A DNA stretch of 64,000 bases from Muraenolepis orangiensis (taxonomy: Eukaryota > Chordata > Actinopteri > Gadiformes > Muraenolepididae), in NCBI GenBank assembly GCA_027704905.1, contig CM051021.1, forward strand, positions 3,158,154-3,222,153, in the 5' to 3' direction. Each line of letters opens with the position of its first letter. Within the stretch, counting starts at the first letter, position 1. The notes below the pieces were generated by a model that was given only the letters and a program-made list of their open reading frames with translations, did no database searches and was not told the origin of the DNA. The position numbers and the translations under genes are program-made. Of this stretch, positions 1 through 11,335 are shown in pieces.

Positions 1-191
1 TTTTGTCAGTGTGTGCCGATATATATATTTTTGTTGAGTGATTGATATAGTGTTCGTGAGTGATTTAAACAAGCAGGTATATATATATATGGATGTTGCG
101 ATCGTGAAGTCCAACGGGGGAGGGGGGGGGGGGCTATAGCTGGTAAAATGGTATAGCCCCCCCCTGGTGAAAAATGCACCAGCCGCCACTG
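1..191. mobile_element. Right end of a short hAT-like MITE (partial)
   Basis: The segment ends in ccgccactg at 183-191. Its reverse complement, cagtggcggctggtg, resembles the TIR of the complete hAT MITE at 38610-39110. A G-run and C-run hairpin (about 110-170) lies just inside. The left end is outside the window, so a target duplication cannot be checked. Family placement is inferred from the TIR only. Confidence 0.4.
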
Positions 192-397
192 GTCATGTGA
201 TTTAACAGAAAAAATCAGTAAAAATGGAATACGTTAAATATCTGTTTTTTAACACCTTTTAAATGCCAATTTTAATAACATTAACCTTTGTTTTTACGGT
301 TAATGATTCATTGAAAAACTTGCCACCTTTTTCTGTAATTATACAAAAAATTACATCTCTTATGCAGATATATCACTGTAAAATACATGGAAATCAG

Positions 398-2172
398 GGG
401 TGGACAGTAACGAAGTAAATGCAATTCGATGTACATTTTTGAAGTATCTGTACTTTACTTAAGTATTTCCATTTTTTTTGGGTGACTTTTAACTTTGAAG
501 TCCGCTACATTTAAAATCAAATATCTTACCTTCTACTTCACTATATATGTGACATCTGTCGTTCCTTCTTATGAGTGAGACTTTTATATAGAAATAAGCA
601 CCACGAACTAACCAATCAGGGTACAGCGCACGCTTTATGGGTTGGACCTATTAGATGTAGGCTAGCTACCCACGTGACCCAGTAGTACCTGTCCGTTACA
701 GCGCAACAGCCTGGACAATGGCGGAAGAAAGTCCTGACTCAAACTCGGCACTTCAACACCCATGGCCTTATTGGAAGGATTTATTTGAAGTTGTGGAACA
801 GAAGAAGGATTCCTTTGTTTACAAAAGCCTTCTCTGACTGCCTCAGTCCCACACCATTTCTTCCTATAAGAATTCTCCGTCGAATTTGAGGAAACACGTT
901 GAGGTAAGCTCTCTCTAATGACATCTCTCGTTGTTGATGTGGTCAGTCACTAACACATGTATGTCGTGTCATTGTTGATGTGGTCAGTCACTAACACATG
1001 TATGTCGTGTCATTGTTGATGTGGTCAGTCACTAACACATGTATGTCGTGTCATTGTTGATGTGGTCAGTCACTAACACATGTATGTCGTGTCATTGTTG
1101 ATGTGGTCAGTCACTAACACATGTATGTCGTGTCATTGTTGATGTGGTCAGTCACTAACACATGTATGTCGTGTCATTGTTGATGTGGTCAGTCACTAAC
1201 ACATGTATGTCGTGTCATTGTTTGTGGTCAGTCACTAACACATGTATGTCGTGTCATTGTTGATGTGGTCAGTCACTAACACATGTATGTCGTGTCATTG
1301 TTGATGTGGTCAGTCACTAACACATGTATGTCGTGTCATTGTTTGTGGTCAGTCACTAACACATGTATGTCGTGTCATTGTTTGTGGTCAGTCACTAACA
1401 CATGTATGTCGTGTCATTGTTGATGTGGTCAGTCACTAACACATGTATGTCGTGTCATTGTTTGTGGTCAGTCACTAACACATGTATGTCGTGTCATTGT
1501 TTGTGGTCAGTCACTAACACATGTATGTCGTGTCATTGTTTGTGGTCAGTCACTAACACATGTATGTCGTGTCATTGTTGATGTGGTCAGTCACTAACAC
1601 ATGTATGTCGTGTCATTGTTTGTGGTCAGTCACTAACACATGTATGTCGTGTCATTGCATGATGGCTGTTGTATGTCGTTGGTAACTCTTGAGCCGCGTT
1701 GTTACACCGCAACGATAATGGCAACGCAGGCTGGAGCTAGTAATCACTTGAAGTCTATTGATGTGAGCTAGCCAGCTGTTTCACGTTAGTTTGTACCGTA
1801 AGTGCTCATGACTCATCTTTTAACCTCATTTAGTGGTTCGTTTCAAATGCACTTTGGAAATACATGGGGCTGTACTGTTCTTTTGACATTCTAATCTGGT
1901 GAAATGGTTATCAGTGTGACTGCAAAAGGTTTGAATTGATTCTTAGCATCTAATGGAATTTTCATTTCATGTCTGGACTACATCAAGGACCATCTGGAAC
2001 AAGAGACCTTCAATCATTTGCAAGGTGATGCCTCCAGCGCCTCTGATGAAGACGACTTCTTTGCAAGCATGAAGCCTGCTCATGGTCAGGAAAGTATTAG
2101 GCAGTTGGATGGTTACCTTGCCTGCAAAGTTGATGACAAAGACATTCTGAAGGCTCCCAGTCAATCAGACAG
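398..2172 (+). pseudogene. Decayed BED-type hAT transposon, internally deleted
   Basis: The opening region has the 'gtaacgaagtaaa...tactttacttaagta' composition common at the ends of fish hAT elements. A BED zinc-finger-like exon runs from ATG 718 to a splice donor at 903/904. It starts MAEESPDSN and ends NLRKHVE, but an in-frame TGA sits where a zinc-binding Cys would be expected (LL*LPQSH). A second block (about 1955-2172, ending at a GT donor) reads DYIKDHLEQETF...DEDDFFAS...RQLDGYLACK, which resembles the region before the dimerisation domain of hAT transposases. The catalytic middle is missing and a minisatellite lies between. It is non-functional. Confidence 0.55.
931..1657. repeat. Minisatellite, 41-bp unit with 38-bp variant
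   Basis: About 18 head-to-tail copies of a unit containing 'gtggtcagtcactaacac' and 'atgtatgtcgtgtcattg'. Two length variants alternate: 41 bp with 'ttgatgtgg' and 38 bp with 'tttgtgg'. It lies in the intron-like gap after the BED exon of the decayed hAT. Confidence 0.95.
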
Positions 2173-2267
2173 GTTGGTTTAAGCTACTAAATGGTCACAC
2201 TGTAAAAGTTCAAGGAACAATCAAAGATTTTTCTTGTCTCTTTCCCCCCCTATGCTGTTGGCTGCAG

Positions 2268-3796
2268 TATGAACTGGACTGTTAGCTGCCTGGAACTCCA
2301 ACTTCATCCAGAAGTCTTCAAGCTAAAGTAAGACTTGTTGCATAGTTTTTATTATGACAAGTGGTATAAAAGCTAAATAGGGGACATCATTGCAGGCATG
2401 GAAATCGCCAAAGCGAAGCATCTTGATGCTGACCTTCCTGGATGTCTAATGGTGCTCTTGAAGTATTTCAAGGAAGACGAGGGCAAGATGATCCTGACGG
2501 TTGATGAAACGTGTCTGCCATCTATCGTCTATCAACTAGCCGTCTCTCAACTTCCAAGCACACCATGCATTGTTGCGTGTGGTATGATTTCTATTTATTT
2601 ATTTTTTGCATAATTGGCATAGCATTTCATAATTTTAACAGTATTAAAAAGGACCAGTGTGTAGGATGTAGTGACGTTTAGCAATTGCAACCAACTGATA
2701 ACCCCGATAATGCTCTGTAGATATAAAGCTAACAAAAACACAACCATTCTTACTTTCAGGTTATACGCTAATGAAAACATACTAATGAATATTATATTAC
2801 ATTTTTGCTAATCCCCCCCTAAATCTTGTGCACTGGTCCTTAAAATACAATTGAGAAAACAATTAATGGCAAAATATGTTACAACAGTTGGTGGGGTTTT
2901 AAAAGTCATGATGTTAGACTATTCTCTAACTTAAATGTTCAACCTTTTCCTATGTTGTTCATCGTAGGGAGTTCTCCCCTGACAGCCGGACACTTCATGT
3001 TGGCAGTGGACCAGACCATTGTAAATGGCAGTGTTGCAAATTTTGGCGATGCCCTCGTACTGATGTTTGCGATGTACTACTGCCTCAACATCACCTACCC
3101 AGCAGAACTGGGGGCAACTCTGGAATTCTTAGAGGTAAGACTTGAAGTATAATTCTTCTAAGTCCATGTAGTAACAATGTAGCTTTCCCTGTGTCTACTT
3201 GTACCACTAAGTAGCTGTGTAGCACTAGCAAAAGCTATGTGTCAGAACCTGAGGACAATGGAATTGGACAAGGAAGACACAACTGCTCTTGTGCACCAAC
3301 ATTTGTGTGAAGCCAGCGCTTCGATGTTGCTTTCTGTAGCCTTTCAAATCAATGCTTTCCAACCGTGGGGGGGGTAGTAGACAAAGTTAAGATTTTCTTC
3401 ATGCATAAACGAGATGTCTTCGTGGCTGCTTTGTTCATTGCAGTTAACTGTGCTTTTACACCGCTCACTGTTGACACACCTCATCTGCCTGGTTTGCACA
3501 CAAACCTCTCAAGATGGCACTTGTAGCTACCCACTCTCCAATGCTCTTAAAGTGATGTCTTACTCTTGTTAATATTTGACAAAACCTCATCCAGTAAATA
3601 TTTCTCAAACCGATGCTTGTAATGTACAGATATGATCATAACATTCAGTTCTACTTCTGTCTTTAACAGGTGCCTTTTCAAGATAAATCCTGACAAGGGG
3701 ACCAAAGTGGGCAAGAGTGTAGCAAAGAAAGTGCAGACCATCAACCCTAAGGTTCTTTCCTTGATTAAAAACATAGACTTTGAGTGGAGAGAGTAG
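2268..3796 (+). pseudogene. Fragments of a multi-exon fish protein of unknown function (SAMD3-like C-terminal family)
   Basis: Several exon-like blocks lie in order. A weak one is at about 2268-2325. The second is 2396-2581 (EIAKAKHLDADLPGC...VDETCLPSIVYQLAVS). The third is 2968-3134 (SSPLTAGHFMLAVDQTI...MYYCLNITYPAELGATLEFLE). The last is 3670-3796 (RCLFKINPDKGTKVG...LSLIKNIDFEWRE, then stop). The ending 'ATLEF(L/I)...R...INP..GTK' and 'DFEW' is one I associate with abundant uncharacterised fish proteins often labelled SAMD3-like. Acceptor and donor dinucleotides are present at most edges. Using GT-AG at 3134/3670 puts the last exon one base out of phase, and no N-terminal part is seen. A broken copy is most likely. 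Confidence 0.45.
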
Positions 3797-4068
3797 GAGG
3801 ACACGCACGCACACTCTCTCGGTCCAGAGCGTCCGTCGGTGGAGAGATATTGTAGTAGCCTTTAAAATGATCTGTTGGCGCACTGCACTGCCTGGCGAAT
3901 TAGTAAAAGGCTGTTAGAATGAAGTAGGACCAAATCTGACCTCAAAACAAACACAAACCTCTTCAAACTGCGCACTTTTGAGCCCAGTTTCCCAGCTGGT
4001 GTCCGCAGCTGGAGCAGTCTTACCGGGGACGCCACTTCTGGAACTTCTTGGAGGCATCTCGGTTGATA

Positions 4069-4290
4069 TAGCTCAGATATAACCTGTGCTACAGCCTCAG
4101 TTTGTAGATATAACCCGTGCTACAGCCTCAGTTTGTAGATATAACCCGTGCTACAGCCTCAGTGTGTAGATATAACCCGTGCAACAGCCTCAGTTTGTAG
4201 ATATAACCCGCGCTACAGCCTCGGTTTGTAGATATAACCCGTGCTACAGCCTCAGTTTGTAGATATAACCCGCGCTACAGCCTGGAGTTT
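4069..4290. repeat. Minisatellite, 31-bp unit (left array)
   Basis: About seven copies of a 31-bp unit with 'gtgctacagcctcag' and 'tttgtagatata', varying at cgtgct/cgcgct. The same unit, inverted and expanded to dozens of copies, is at 37888-39650. Confidence 0.92.
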
Positions 4291-4504
4291 TGCACAGTCT
4301 ACGCTAGGTTGTCAAACAGCGTCTCTAGGTGACGGCGTTGCCCATGGCAACAACTCTGGAAGTGCGCCGCGCTACCGGACTTCCGGGTGTGTGACGGACA
4401 CGAACACCCGCCCATATTCACCTAAACTCCCACCCGTGTAAGACTTAATGACTTAATGATCACCTTAACTCCCACATGAAAGGATGAAATGACCTAAACT
4501 TACT

Positions 4505-5035
4505 ACAACCATACATAACAATATGTTAAATATACTGTAGTGACTATATATGTCTCTTATAACACAAACATACATAACAATATGTTAAATATACTGTAGT
4601 CACTATATATGTCTCTTATAGCACAACCATACATAACAATATGTTAAATATACTGTAGTCACTATATATGTCTCTTATAACACAACCATACATAACAATA
4701 TGTTACATATACTGTAGTGACTATATATGTCTCTTATAACACAAACATACATAACAATATGTTAAATATACTGTAGTCACTATATATGTCTCTTATAGCA
4801 CAACCATACATAACAATATGTTAAATATACTGTAGTCACTATATATGTCTCTTATAACAGAACTATATGTAACAATATACTGTAGTCACTATATATGTCT
4901 CTTATAACACAAACATACATAACAATATGTTAAATATACTGTAGTGACTATATATGTCTCTTATAACACAAACATACATAACAATATGTTAAATATACTG
5001 TAATCACTATATAGGTCTTATAACACAAACCTACA
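4505..5035. repeat. Minisatellite, 59-bp unit derived from L1 sequence
   Basis: About nine copies of a 59-bp AT-rich unit ('cataacaatatgttaaata', 'actatatatgtctcttata'). The array runs directly into an L1 ORF2 remnant, and the inverted copy at 37515-37770 also abuts L1 coding sequence. The unit therefore seems to have grown at the edge of the L1 fragment. Confidence 0.9.
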
Positions 5036-5228
5036 TTACAAAATGGTAATACTATAGTTATATGGTGACATTGAAACTTTATTATTTTACAGAACCTTCA
5101 CCCTCAAAAATGTGTTTTACTCAATACTGAAATACACACACAAAACTTAATCTCAAAGATGGTCCTAATGGATTAGCTAATACAGATAGTACTAGACCGA
5201 GATGGGAACAAGACTTACAGACAGATAA
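5036..5228 (+). mobile_element. L1 ORF2 C-terminal fragment
   Basis: Reads KLNLKDGPNGLAN then DSTRPRWEQDL, a linker and 'RWEQDL' motif like that near the C-terminal end of fish L1 ORF2. It is the plus-strand counterpart of the minus-strand fragment at 37208-37534. Confidence 0.6.
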
Positions 5229-5720
5229 ACGCCTTTGTCTCCTCCAGGCTAGACTACTGCAACGCACTTCTCATTGGGATTCCTAGCAAGAACATCCAGA
5301 AGCTGCAATACATGCAGAAAAGCACTGCTAGGATCCTGATGAGAGTGAGGAAGTATCATCACCCTCTTCACCTATCAGTGCATTCATGGAAATGCTCCCT
5401 CATACATCAAAGAACTGCCACAAACCTCCAGGAGGAGCCTACGCTCTGAAAAGGCAAACCTCCTCCTTCCCCCCAGGACCAAACTGAGACCCATGGGAGA
5501 CCGAGCCTCCTGCTCCGCTGCTCCCAGACTGTGGAACGCCCTCCCAAACAGCTGAGGACACCAGACTGTGGATGTTTTTAAAAAAGGTCTAATAACACAT
5601 TTTTAGAATAAATGTCTAAAAAAGATGTCTCTGCTTTTATTCTGTTTTATTTAAACCATTTTTACTCTGTAGCACTTTGAGTTTTGTCTACGCAAATTAG
5701 AAGTGCGCTTATAAATTACA
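5229..5720 (+). mobile_element. L2-clade LINE 3' end fragment
   Basis: Translates as AFVSSRLDYCNALLIGIPSKN, then IQKLQYMQKSTARIL and, later, PRLWNALP. These are hallmarks of the C-terminal end of L2/CR1-group reverse transcriptases. A frameshift lies near 5390. The 3' part ('gcactttgag...aagtgcgcttataaa') matches the usual L2 tail. It is 5'-truncated and non-coding now. Confidence 0.75.
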
Positions 5721-6344
5721 TTTGGGTGATTCCTCAACTTACCAATAGAGGGAGCTCACGTACCGCTCCACAGTTTGAGAACGACACATTACACCGAGTC
5801 TACCAAGCTGCTAACTTTATTAACACAAAGAACACTTACACTACACCGAGTCTACCAAGCTGCTAACTGTATTAACACAAATGTGACGTTCCACATATGG
5901 TCCCATAGTGGGCGCTGTTATCCTGTGTCCTGTGTGGGGTTTCTTCTGTTTCCAGATAGACCACCAGGTGTACCTAGACTTGCCACCCGTTCCTTGAAAT
6001 ACGTATTTGTTACGTAATTGGGAATTAAATGTTGCGTTCCGTATTGAACCAATACGGAACGCAGTTTGTCCCGTATTTTCACAATCTGTCCCATGCACGT
6101 CTGTCACACACACACGTGAACACTGAACTAACAATAATGAACAAAATAAAGGACAGGAAATATTAAAAACAGCAAAATATGTTGGCGGGAGGTGCGCAAG
6201 ACCTTCCGCGGACTCTCCTCTCTGCTCTGCCTCTGTGCCAAATCCTGTCTGTCTGCCTGTCAGCCCGGCCCGGCCCCTTTGCGCTGCCTGTCGTCGTTAC
6301 GCTCGCTACGTTACGTCATTACGCCGCTCTGTCGCAAATGCAAG

Positions 6345-8609
6345 ATGTCTTCAGATACGCCACCTCGTCCTCAAAAGAGGAAACACCGACAACAGAAATA
6401 CAGACGAGAATGGGAAGAGGCAAACCAGTGGCTTGATAGGGTCCCTGAAGATGACTACAAGGCAAATTGCAAAGCATGTCGCAGAACATTTTCAGTGTCG
6501 CACGGTGGGCTGTCTGATGTCAAACAGCACGCAGCCGGGGATCTCCACTCAAGAAATATCAGAACACAAAGGAGCCAAGCACCAGTGTCACAGTTCTTCA
6601 TAGCTGAAACATCTCCTGAGATTGATTCGGTATGATATGGGACCAGGGGTGGGTAGAGACTCTACCCACCCCTGGTCCCATATCATACCGATATGATTTT
6701 AAAGTCTATTAAATAAACGTGTATTTAATATTATCAATATAGAATGAAATGTAACCATAAAGAACATCTCTGATTCAGAATCAGAACTCTTATGTTGTTA
6801 TGCTAATGCTGCTCATTTGAAATTATTCCTAATAGATTAACAGCAAATAAATACTGTGAATAAATAGGCCTACTGTGAATAAATACGATTGATTGATTGA
6901 TTGATAAATAAAATAAATAGTGACAACAATATGAAAGTAATAATCTGACATCATCCCATTCCCCCCTCTAGATTACTGCAGCTGAGGTGACACAGGTATA
7001 CCACACAGTAAAACATAACCTCAGCTACAACAGTGCTGACTGTGGACACAAGCTCAATCAAAAGACTCTATCTGATTCCAAAATGGTGAAGAAGATGACT
7101 TTGGGGAGAACAAAGCAAGAGGCACTGGTGAAAGACGTCCTGGCCCCGAAGGCAGTGGGTGATGTTCTCAAGATCTTAACATCACCACCCCTCCCATTCT
7201 CCATACAGACCGATGCTTCCAATAAAGGGAACAGGAAGATGTTTCCCCTTGCTGTCCAGTACTTCACTCCAGAGTCTGGTGTCACCAACAAAATGCTGGA
7301 CTTCATAGAGAATCCAGATGAGTCAGCTGCTGGGATTGTAGCTCTCCTGGAACAATCCCTTGAGAAATTTGGCTTGTCAATGGATCAAGTGACTGCATTC
7401 AGTGCTGACAACACAAATGTCAATTATGGTATTCACAACTCTGTTTTCACCAACCTGAAGAGAAAACAAAACGATCTGCTGCGAGGAAACTGCCATGCCC
7501 ACATAGTGCACAACACAGTGAAGCACGCCCTTGACAAGCTTACTGTAGATGTGGAGAATGTTGTGCTGAAGGTCTATGGCCACTTCTCCATTTCAGCAAA
7601 AAGAAGAGAGTCACTCAAAGAATTTTGTGAGTTTTGTGACGTTGAATTCCAAGAGATCCTACGACATGTGACAACCAGGTGGCTCTCCCTCAATCCAGCC
7701 ATCCATCGGCTGATGCAGACCTGGACTGCACTGAAGTCGTACTTCATCAGTCTAGGAGACGAGTGTCCCAAGCAAGTGCAAGCTTTGTTAAAGCTCAACA
7801 GAGACTCAACTGTGGAAGATGAAGACATTGTGGAGATTTACCTTCTTTTCTGCAACAATATACTCTCCCTCTTTGAGGAAGTAGTAAAGAGCCTGGAGAG
7901 CAATAGAACCACCTGTGTTGAGTTGTATTCCATCATGGATGAATTCAGGCAAAAGCTCATACAGAGACGAGACGACCAGTTCTATGGGTACCTAACAAGG
8001 CAAAAGCTGCAGCGCCTCCTCCCTCATGACGCACACATGGCAAGGGCCGAATTCACTGCATTCCTCAATACAGCCATTTCATATGTTGAGAAATGGTTCG
8101 ACTTCTCCGAAGAGAACTGGCTCTTCTCACTGCAGCCTCTCTTACTCCAACATGGCAACCTGACCTTTAATCAAATTGAGAAGGTGGCTACCAAACTCAA
8201 CCTCATCAATAAATTGAAGATGAATGAGCTTTACGATGAGTGCACCACAGCCAATACAATCCTGAGGAGGCTCAGAGAAGAATATTCTGATGCATGGAAG
8301 TCCAAGGGTGTGGCTGCGAGGTGGATGGCTGTGTTTAAAGAAGTGGATGTGCCCAACATGCTCTCCATCATGAGACACATCCTGAGCATCCCAGCATCCA
8401 CTGGATACGTGGAAAGGATCTTCTCCAGAATGACCAACAAGTGGAGTGACTGCAGGAGCAGGTGCTCAGTGGAGCTCATCAGGAGTGAGCTCCTCATTAC
8501 TCTGAACTTTGAGCAGACCTGTCCAGAGTTCCACACCACAGCTCTGAAAGACAAGGAGCTGCTCAGTGCTGCAAGAAGTAACAAGAAGTACTCCTGGAAG
8601 AAGAAGTGA
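6345..8609 (+). CDS. hAT transposase, BED zinc finger plus catalytic/dimerisation exon
   Basis: Predicted to cut and paste its own transposon in the nucleus. Exon 1 is 6345-6629 (95 codons, MSSDTPPRP...SPEIDS) and exon 2 is 6972-8609 (545 codons plus stop). The intron is in phase 0 with donor gtatga and acceptor ctctag. Exon 1 holds a BED-like finger: CKAC at about residues 43-46, then HGGLSDVKQH and a final His. Exon 2 shows candidate hAT catalytic residues: Asp in QTDASNKG, Asp in FSADNTN and Glu in TGYVERIFS. It also has the TTRWLSL motif and a C-terminal hATC dimerisation region (MRHILSIPASTGYVE...SRCSVELIRSELL). Total length, about 640 aa, is normal for the family. An upstream in-frame start at 6192 exists, but the Met at 6345 directly precedes the conserved part. 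A perfect palindrome covers the splice donor. Confidence 0.85.
6628..6690. repeat. Perfect 31-bp-arm palindrome over the transposase splice donor
   Basis: Left arm 6628-6658, one-base loop at 6659, right arm 6660-6690, with no mismatch. The left arm contains the last two bases of exon 1 and the GT donor. In RNA this would be a very stable hairpin hiding the 5' splice site. Confidence 0.95.
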
Positions 8610-10479
8610 GGAAGAGAGGGGACTGTTTAAACCTGTTCTAACAAAAAAAAGGACATAAAGGAGTTGAGGGAAGCTATGCACTTTATTTTTTATCTGTTTA
8701 TTAGTTTTATGTTATGCACTTTCTTTAGGCGTATCTTGACTCCACTGGTGGCTCCCAGTTATGAAGCAGAGGGTATGCGGCCAGGTTCAGACTTGGCTCA
8801 GGGAGTGATGTTATCAATCTTTTCATTTGTCATTTTGTTCAATCAGATAATCATAACAGGTTCACAAAAGTGTTTCATTTTAAGATGATTCGTAAAAGAG
8901 TCCTCAGGCAGGCTTTGTTACAGCTGTTACAGCACTTTATATGCATATAATACAGACTAGCATATGCTCAAGTTCAGCCTAGGTCAGTCTAATCACCCGT
9001 AACAAGTTTACAAGTGTGTTTCATTTCATTGTTTTCTGCCTTAAGTTTAATTGTTCCCAAATGTTACACTTAAAGCACATTCTATTGTAGCTTATTTAAT
9101 TTAGGTGCTGTTCTGTTTCAGTTAACGTGCCCTATGCAGGCAGGCTTTGTTTAATTTACTATGGCTATGCTCAGGTTCAAATGTTACACTTAAAGCACAT
9201 TCTATTGTAGCTTATTTAATTTAGGTGCTGTTCTCAGGTTCAGGCTAGTTCAGCCTATGCACAGTATGTATTTAAACATACAAGTTTACAAGTTCATTGC
9301 TAATAAAGCACTTTAAACTAAGTATGACTTCAGTAAATGCTTTCTTGACTACCCCTTCCTTACTGACCACCAAGTGACCCCAGGGCCCAGAGGCTATTAT
9401 GGTATGTGAAATCATGTCAATTATTTAAATCAAAGCATTTTGGTTCATATAAAAAATTGATATATTTCTATGCATTTCAGGAGTTTCGGACACCCGCGCG
9501 GCGTGAGGGGTGTTCCTTATTTCTATTTCTGAAAGGTGGCAACCCTAGGTGTACCCAATGTTGTTAATTGTCCTGGAGACAATAAGATCAGCCCAGGGTC
9601 ATGGATCTCTCTCTTTCTCGTCGACCAGCAGCCATCTTAGTTGTGTTATCATTTTCTCTAATCATTATTTCAATCCAACCTTTTCTGTAATATAACATTC
9701 TTCTTCTTTCTTCATTAAATTTACTATTAATGATAATCATGTGTGGTCTCCCTCTTTGTTGCATTGCCAAGAGCCAGGCAAGCGTAACACAAAGAACACT
9801 TACACTACACCGAGTCTACCAAGCTGCTAACTGTATTAACACAAATAACACTTACACTACACCGAGTCTACCAAGCTGCTAACTGTATTAACACAAAGAA
9901 CACTTACACTACACCGAGTCTACCAAGCTGCTAACTTTAACACAAAGAACACTACACCGAGTCTACCAAGCTGCTAACTTTAACACAAAGAACACTACAC
10001 CGAGTCTACCAAGCTGCTAACTTTAACACAAAGAACACTTACACTACTAGTCACCAGGCGCTGTCTCTGTAGCGCCGTGCATTTTAGTGTTGGGTGAGCA
10101 GCAGGCAGTAGGTTCTTAATGACGTCATCTAATGTTTACCAGCAGACAGGCAGGTTAACGCTAGGTGACGTCATTATAGAACGCCCTACTGAAGCCAGGT
10201 CATTGTATTTAAAGTCAGGGTTATGTGAGGTGTCAACATCGAGGACTTATTATTAATTTTTAGATCGGTTTTATTACAAGTAGTATTCGTTGAGATTCAA
10301 TATGTATATTTGCCATATGCAACAAGGGTTCCCTCCCGCAGTATGAATTTTCTAAACACTATACTATCAAATAAAAATACTGTATACAATAAAAATGACC
10401 ATAAAAAGAACAATATAGTGATAGGTCACTTTATTATTACTATTATGTACATGTGTTGAATTTAAAAAAACCTTGGACA

Positions 10480-11335
10480 TTTTAAACTATTTCACCCAAC
10501 ACATTGATTTCCCCACCCACAGAAAGGACACACACTAGATGTGGTCTGCACCTCTGGCATCACCATTCACAACCTTACCAAGACTGACCTCACAATCTCC
10601 AACCATCTGGCTATCACCCTGGACATCGTCATTCCCACCCCTCTGGTCAAACAGGAACGCTCCATCACATTCCTTAACCTCAAACCCATCAACCCCTCCT
10701 CCCTCTCTTCCATCTTGGCCGACCCGGCTCCAACAACCCCAAACTCTCTTCTCCACCATCAACTAACTCCTCAAGCCCATGGACACCTTCTCCAATTCCT
10801 TCACCACCAGCAAATGCAACTCCTTCCTGTCAGTTTTTTTAAATCACACAATTCCCCACCAGCTCTCTGCCTCCTCCCCCCCCCCCCATGCCTTCAACCT
10901 GACCTACCCCTACTCCCTAGCCCTTCATTCTCATCCTTCAGTCCAATCTCCAAATCCGATCTCTCCTCCATAATCACCAGTAAGTCATCAACCAGTGCCC
11001 TCGACCCTGTCCCCACCTCCCTAGTCAAGGCTTGCTTCCCCCCTCTCTCTCCCCACTTATCACCAACATGATCTACTCCTCCCTGTCCACTGGTCTCATC
11101 CCCCCCTCCCTCAAGCTTGCTACCGGCCCATATCCAACCTCCCCTTCCTGTCCAAAGTCCTTGAGCGAGCTGTTCCCGCTCAACTCAGAACCCACCTGGA
11201 CAACAATAACCTCGAGGAACCCTTCCAATCCGGCTTCCTCACCTTTCACAGTACAGAAACTGCACTACTGAAAATCACCAATGACCACCGATCCTTCTCT
11301 CTTCTGACTCTGGCTCCTGACCATCCTTATGAACT
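10480..11335 (+). mobile_element. L2-clade LINE ORF2 fragment (copy A)
   Basis: The endonuclease end reads HTLDVVCTSGITIHNLTKTD, then SNHLAITLDIVIP. RT-upstream motifs follow in shifted frames: STSALDPVPTSLVK, YRPISNLPFLSKVLE and FQSGFLTFHSTETALL. The frame breaks several times and the RT catalytic part is absent. The same fragment, with a different internal deletion, lies at 41490-42825, so this LINE predates the segmental duplication. Confidence 0.75.

Larger units (their letters stand above)
3850..5228 (+). repeat. Left arm of a long-range inverted duplication
   Basis: The order here is unique sequence with 'actgcgcacttttgagcccagt', a 31-bp array, 'gtctacgctaggttgtc...gtgtgtgacgg', a 59-bp array and an L1 fragment. 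It reappears reverse-complemented and in the same order at 37350-39880. Unique parts match with few substitutions, and the arrays differ in copy number. The arms lie about 32 kb apart. Confidence 0.85.
5975..9547 (+). mobile_element. Apparently complete hAT DNA transposon, 3.57 kb
   Basis: The flanking 8-bp target duplications are identical: ggtgtacc at 5967-5974 and 9548-9555. Termini are imperfect inverted repeats, tagacttgccaccc on the left and tagggttgccacct in reverse complement on the right. The 8-bp duplication and TIR style are typical of hAT. Inside is an uninterrupted two-exon transposase (6345-8609). The last 0.9 kb is non-coding and contains a short direct duplication ('atgttacacttaaagcacattc' region at 9061 and 9181). 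Identical duplications plus an open transposase imply a recent insertion. Confidence 0.9.
5882..9789. mobile_element. Solo LTR (about 327 bp) split by a hAT insertion
   Basis: Removing the hAT (5975-9547) and one copy of its 8-bp target duplication leaves about 327 bp that begins TGTGACG and ends GTAACA, the TG...CA of an LTR. It is flanked by a 4-bp duplication, caaa (5878-5881 and 9790-9793), inside the R1 tandem block. No internal retroviral or gag-pol sequence is present, so it is a solo LTR. The superfamily is not identifiable. Confidence 0.6.
5721..10290. repeat. Dispersed repeat family R1 (copy 1), split by nested insertions
   Basis: The outer parts (5721-5881 and 9790-10290) match 25497-25960. 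Both begin 'tttgggtgattcctcaac', hold a tandem block of about 52 bp ('caccgagtctaccaagctgc'), and continue through 'caccaggcgctgtctctgtagcg' to 'gtcaacatcgagga'. The interior is a solo LTR plus a hAT transposon. No coding capacity is seen and the class is unknown. Confidence 0.75.

Noticed and set aside
6192..6635. Start of the hAT transposase at 6192 (147 codons)
   Set aside because: The residues before 6345 are Cys/Leu-rich and unlike transposase, and the conserved BED region follows the Met at 6345.
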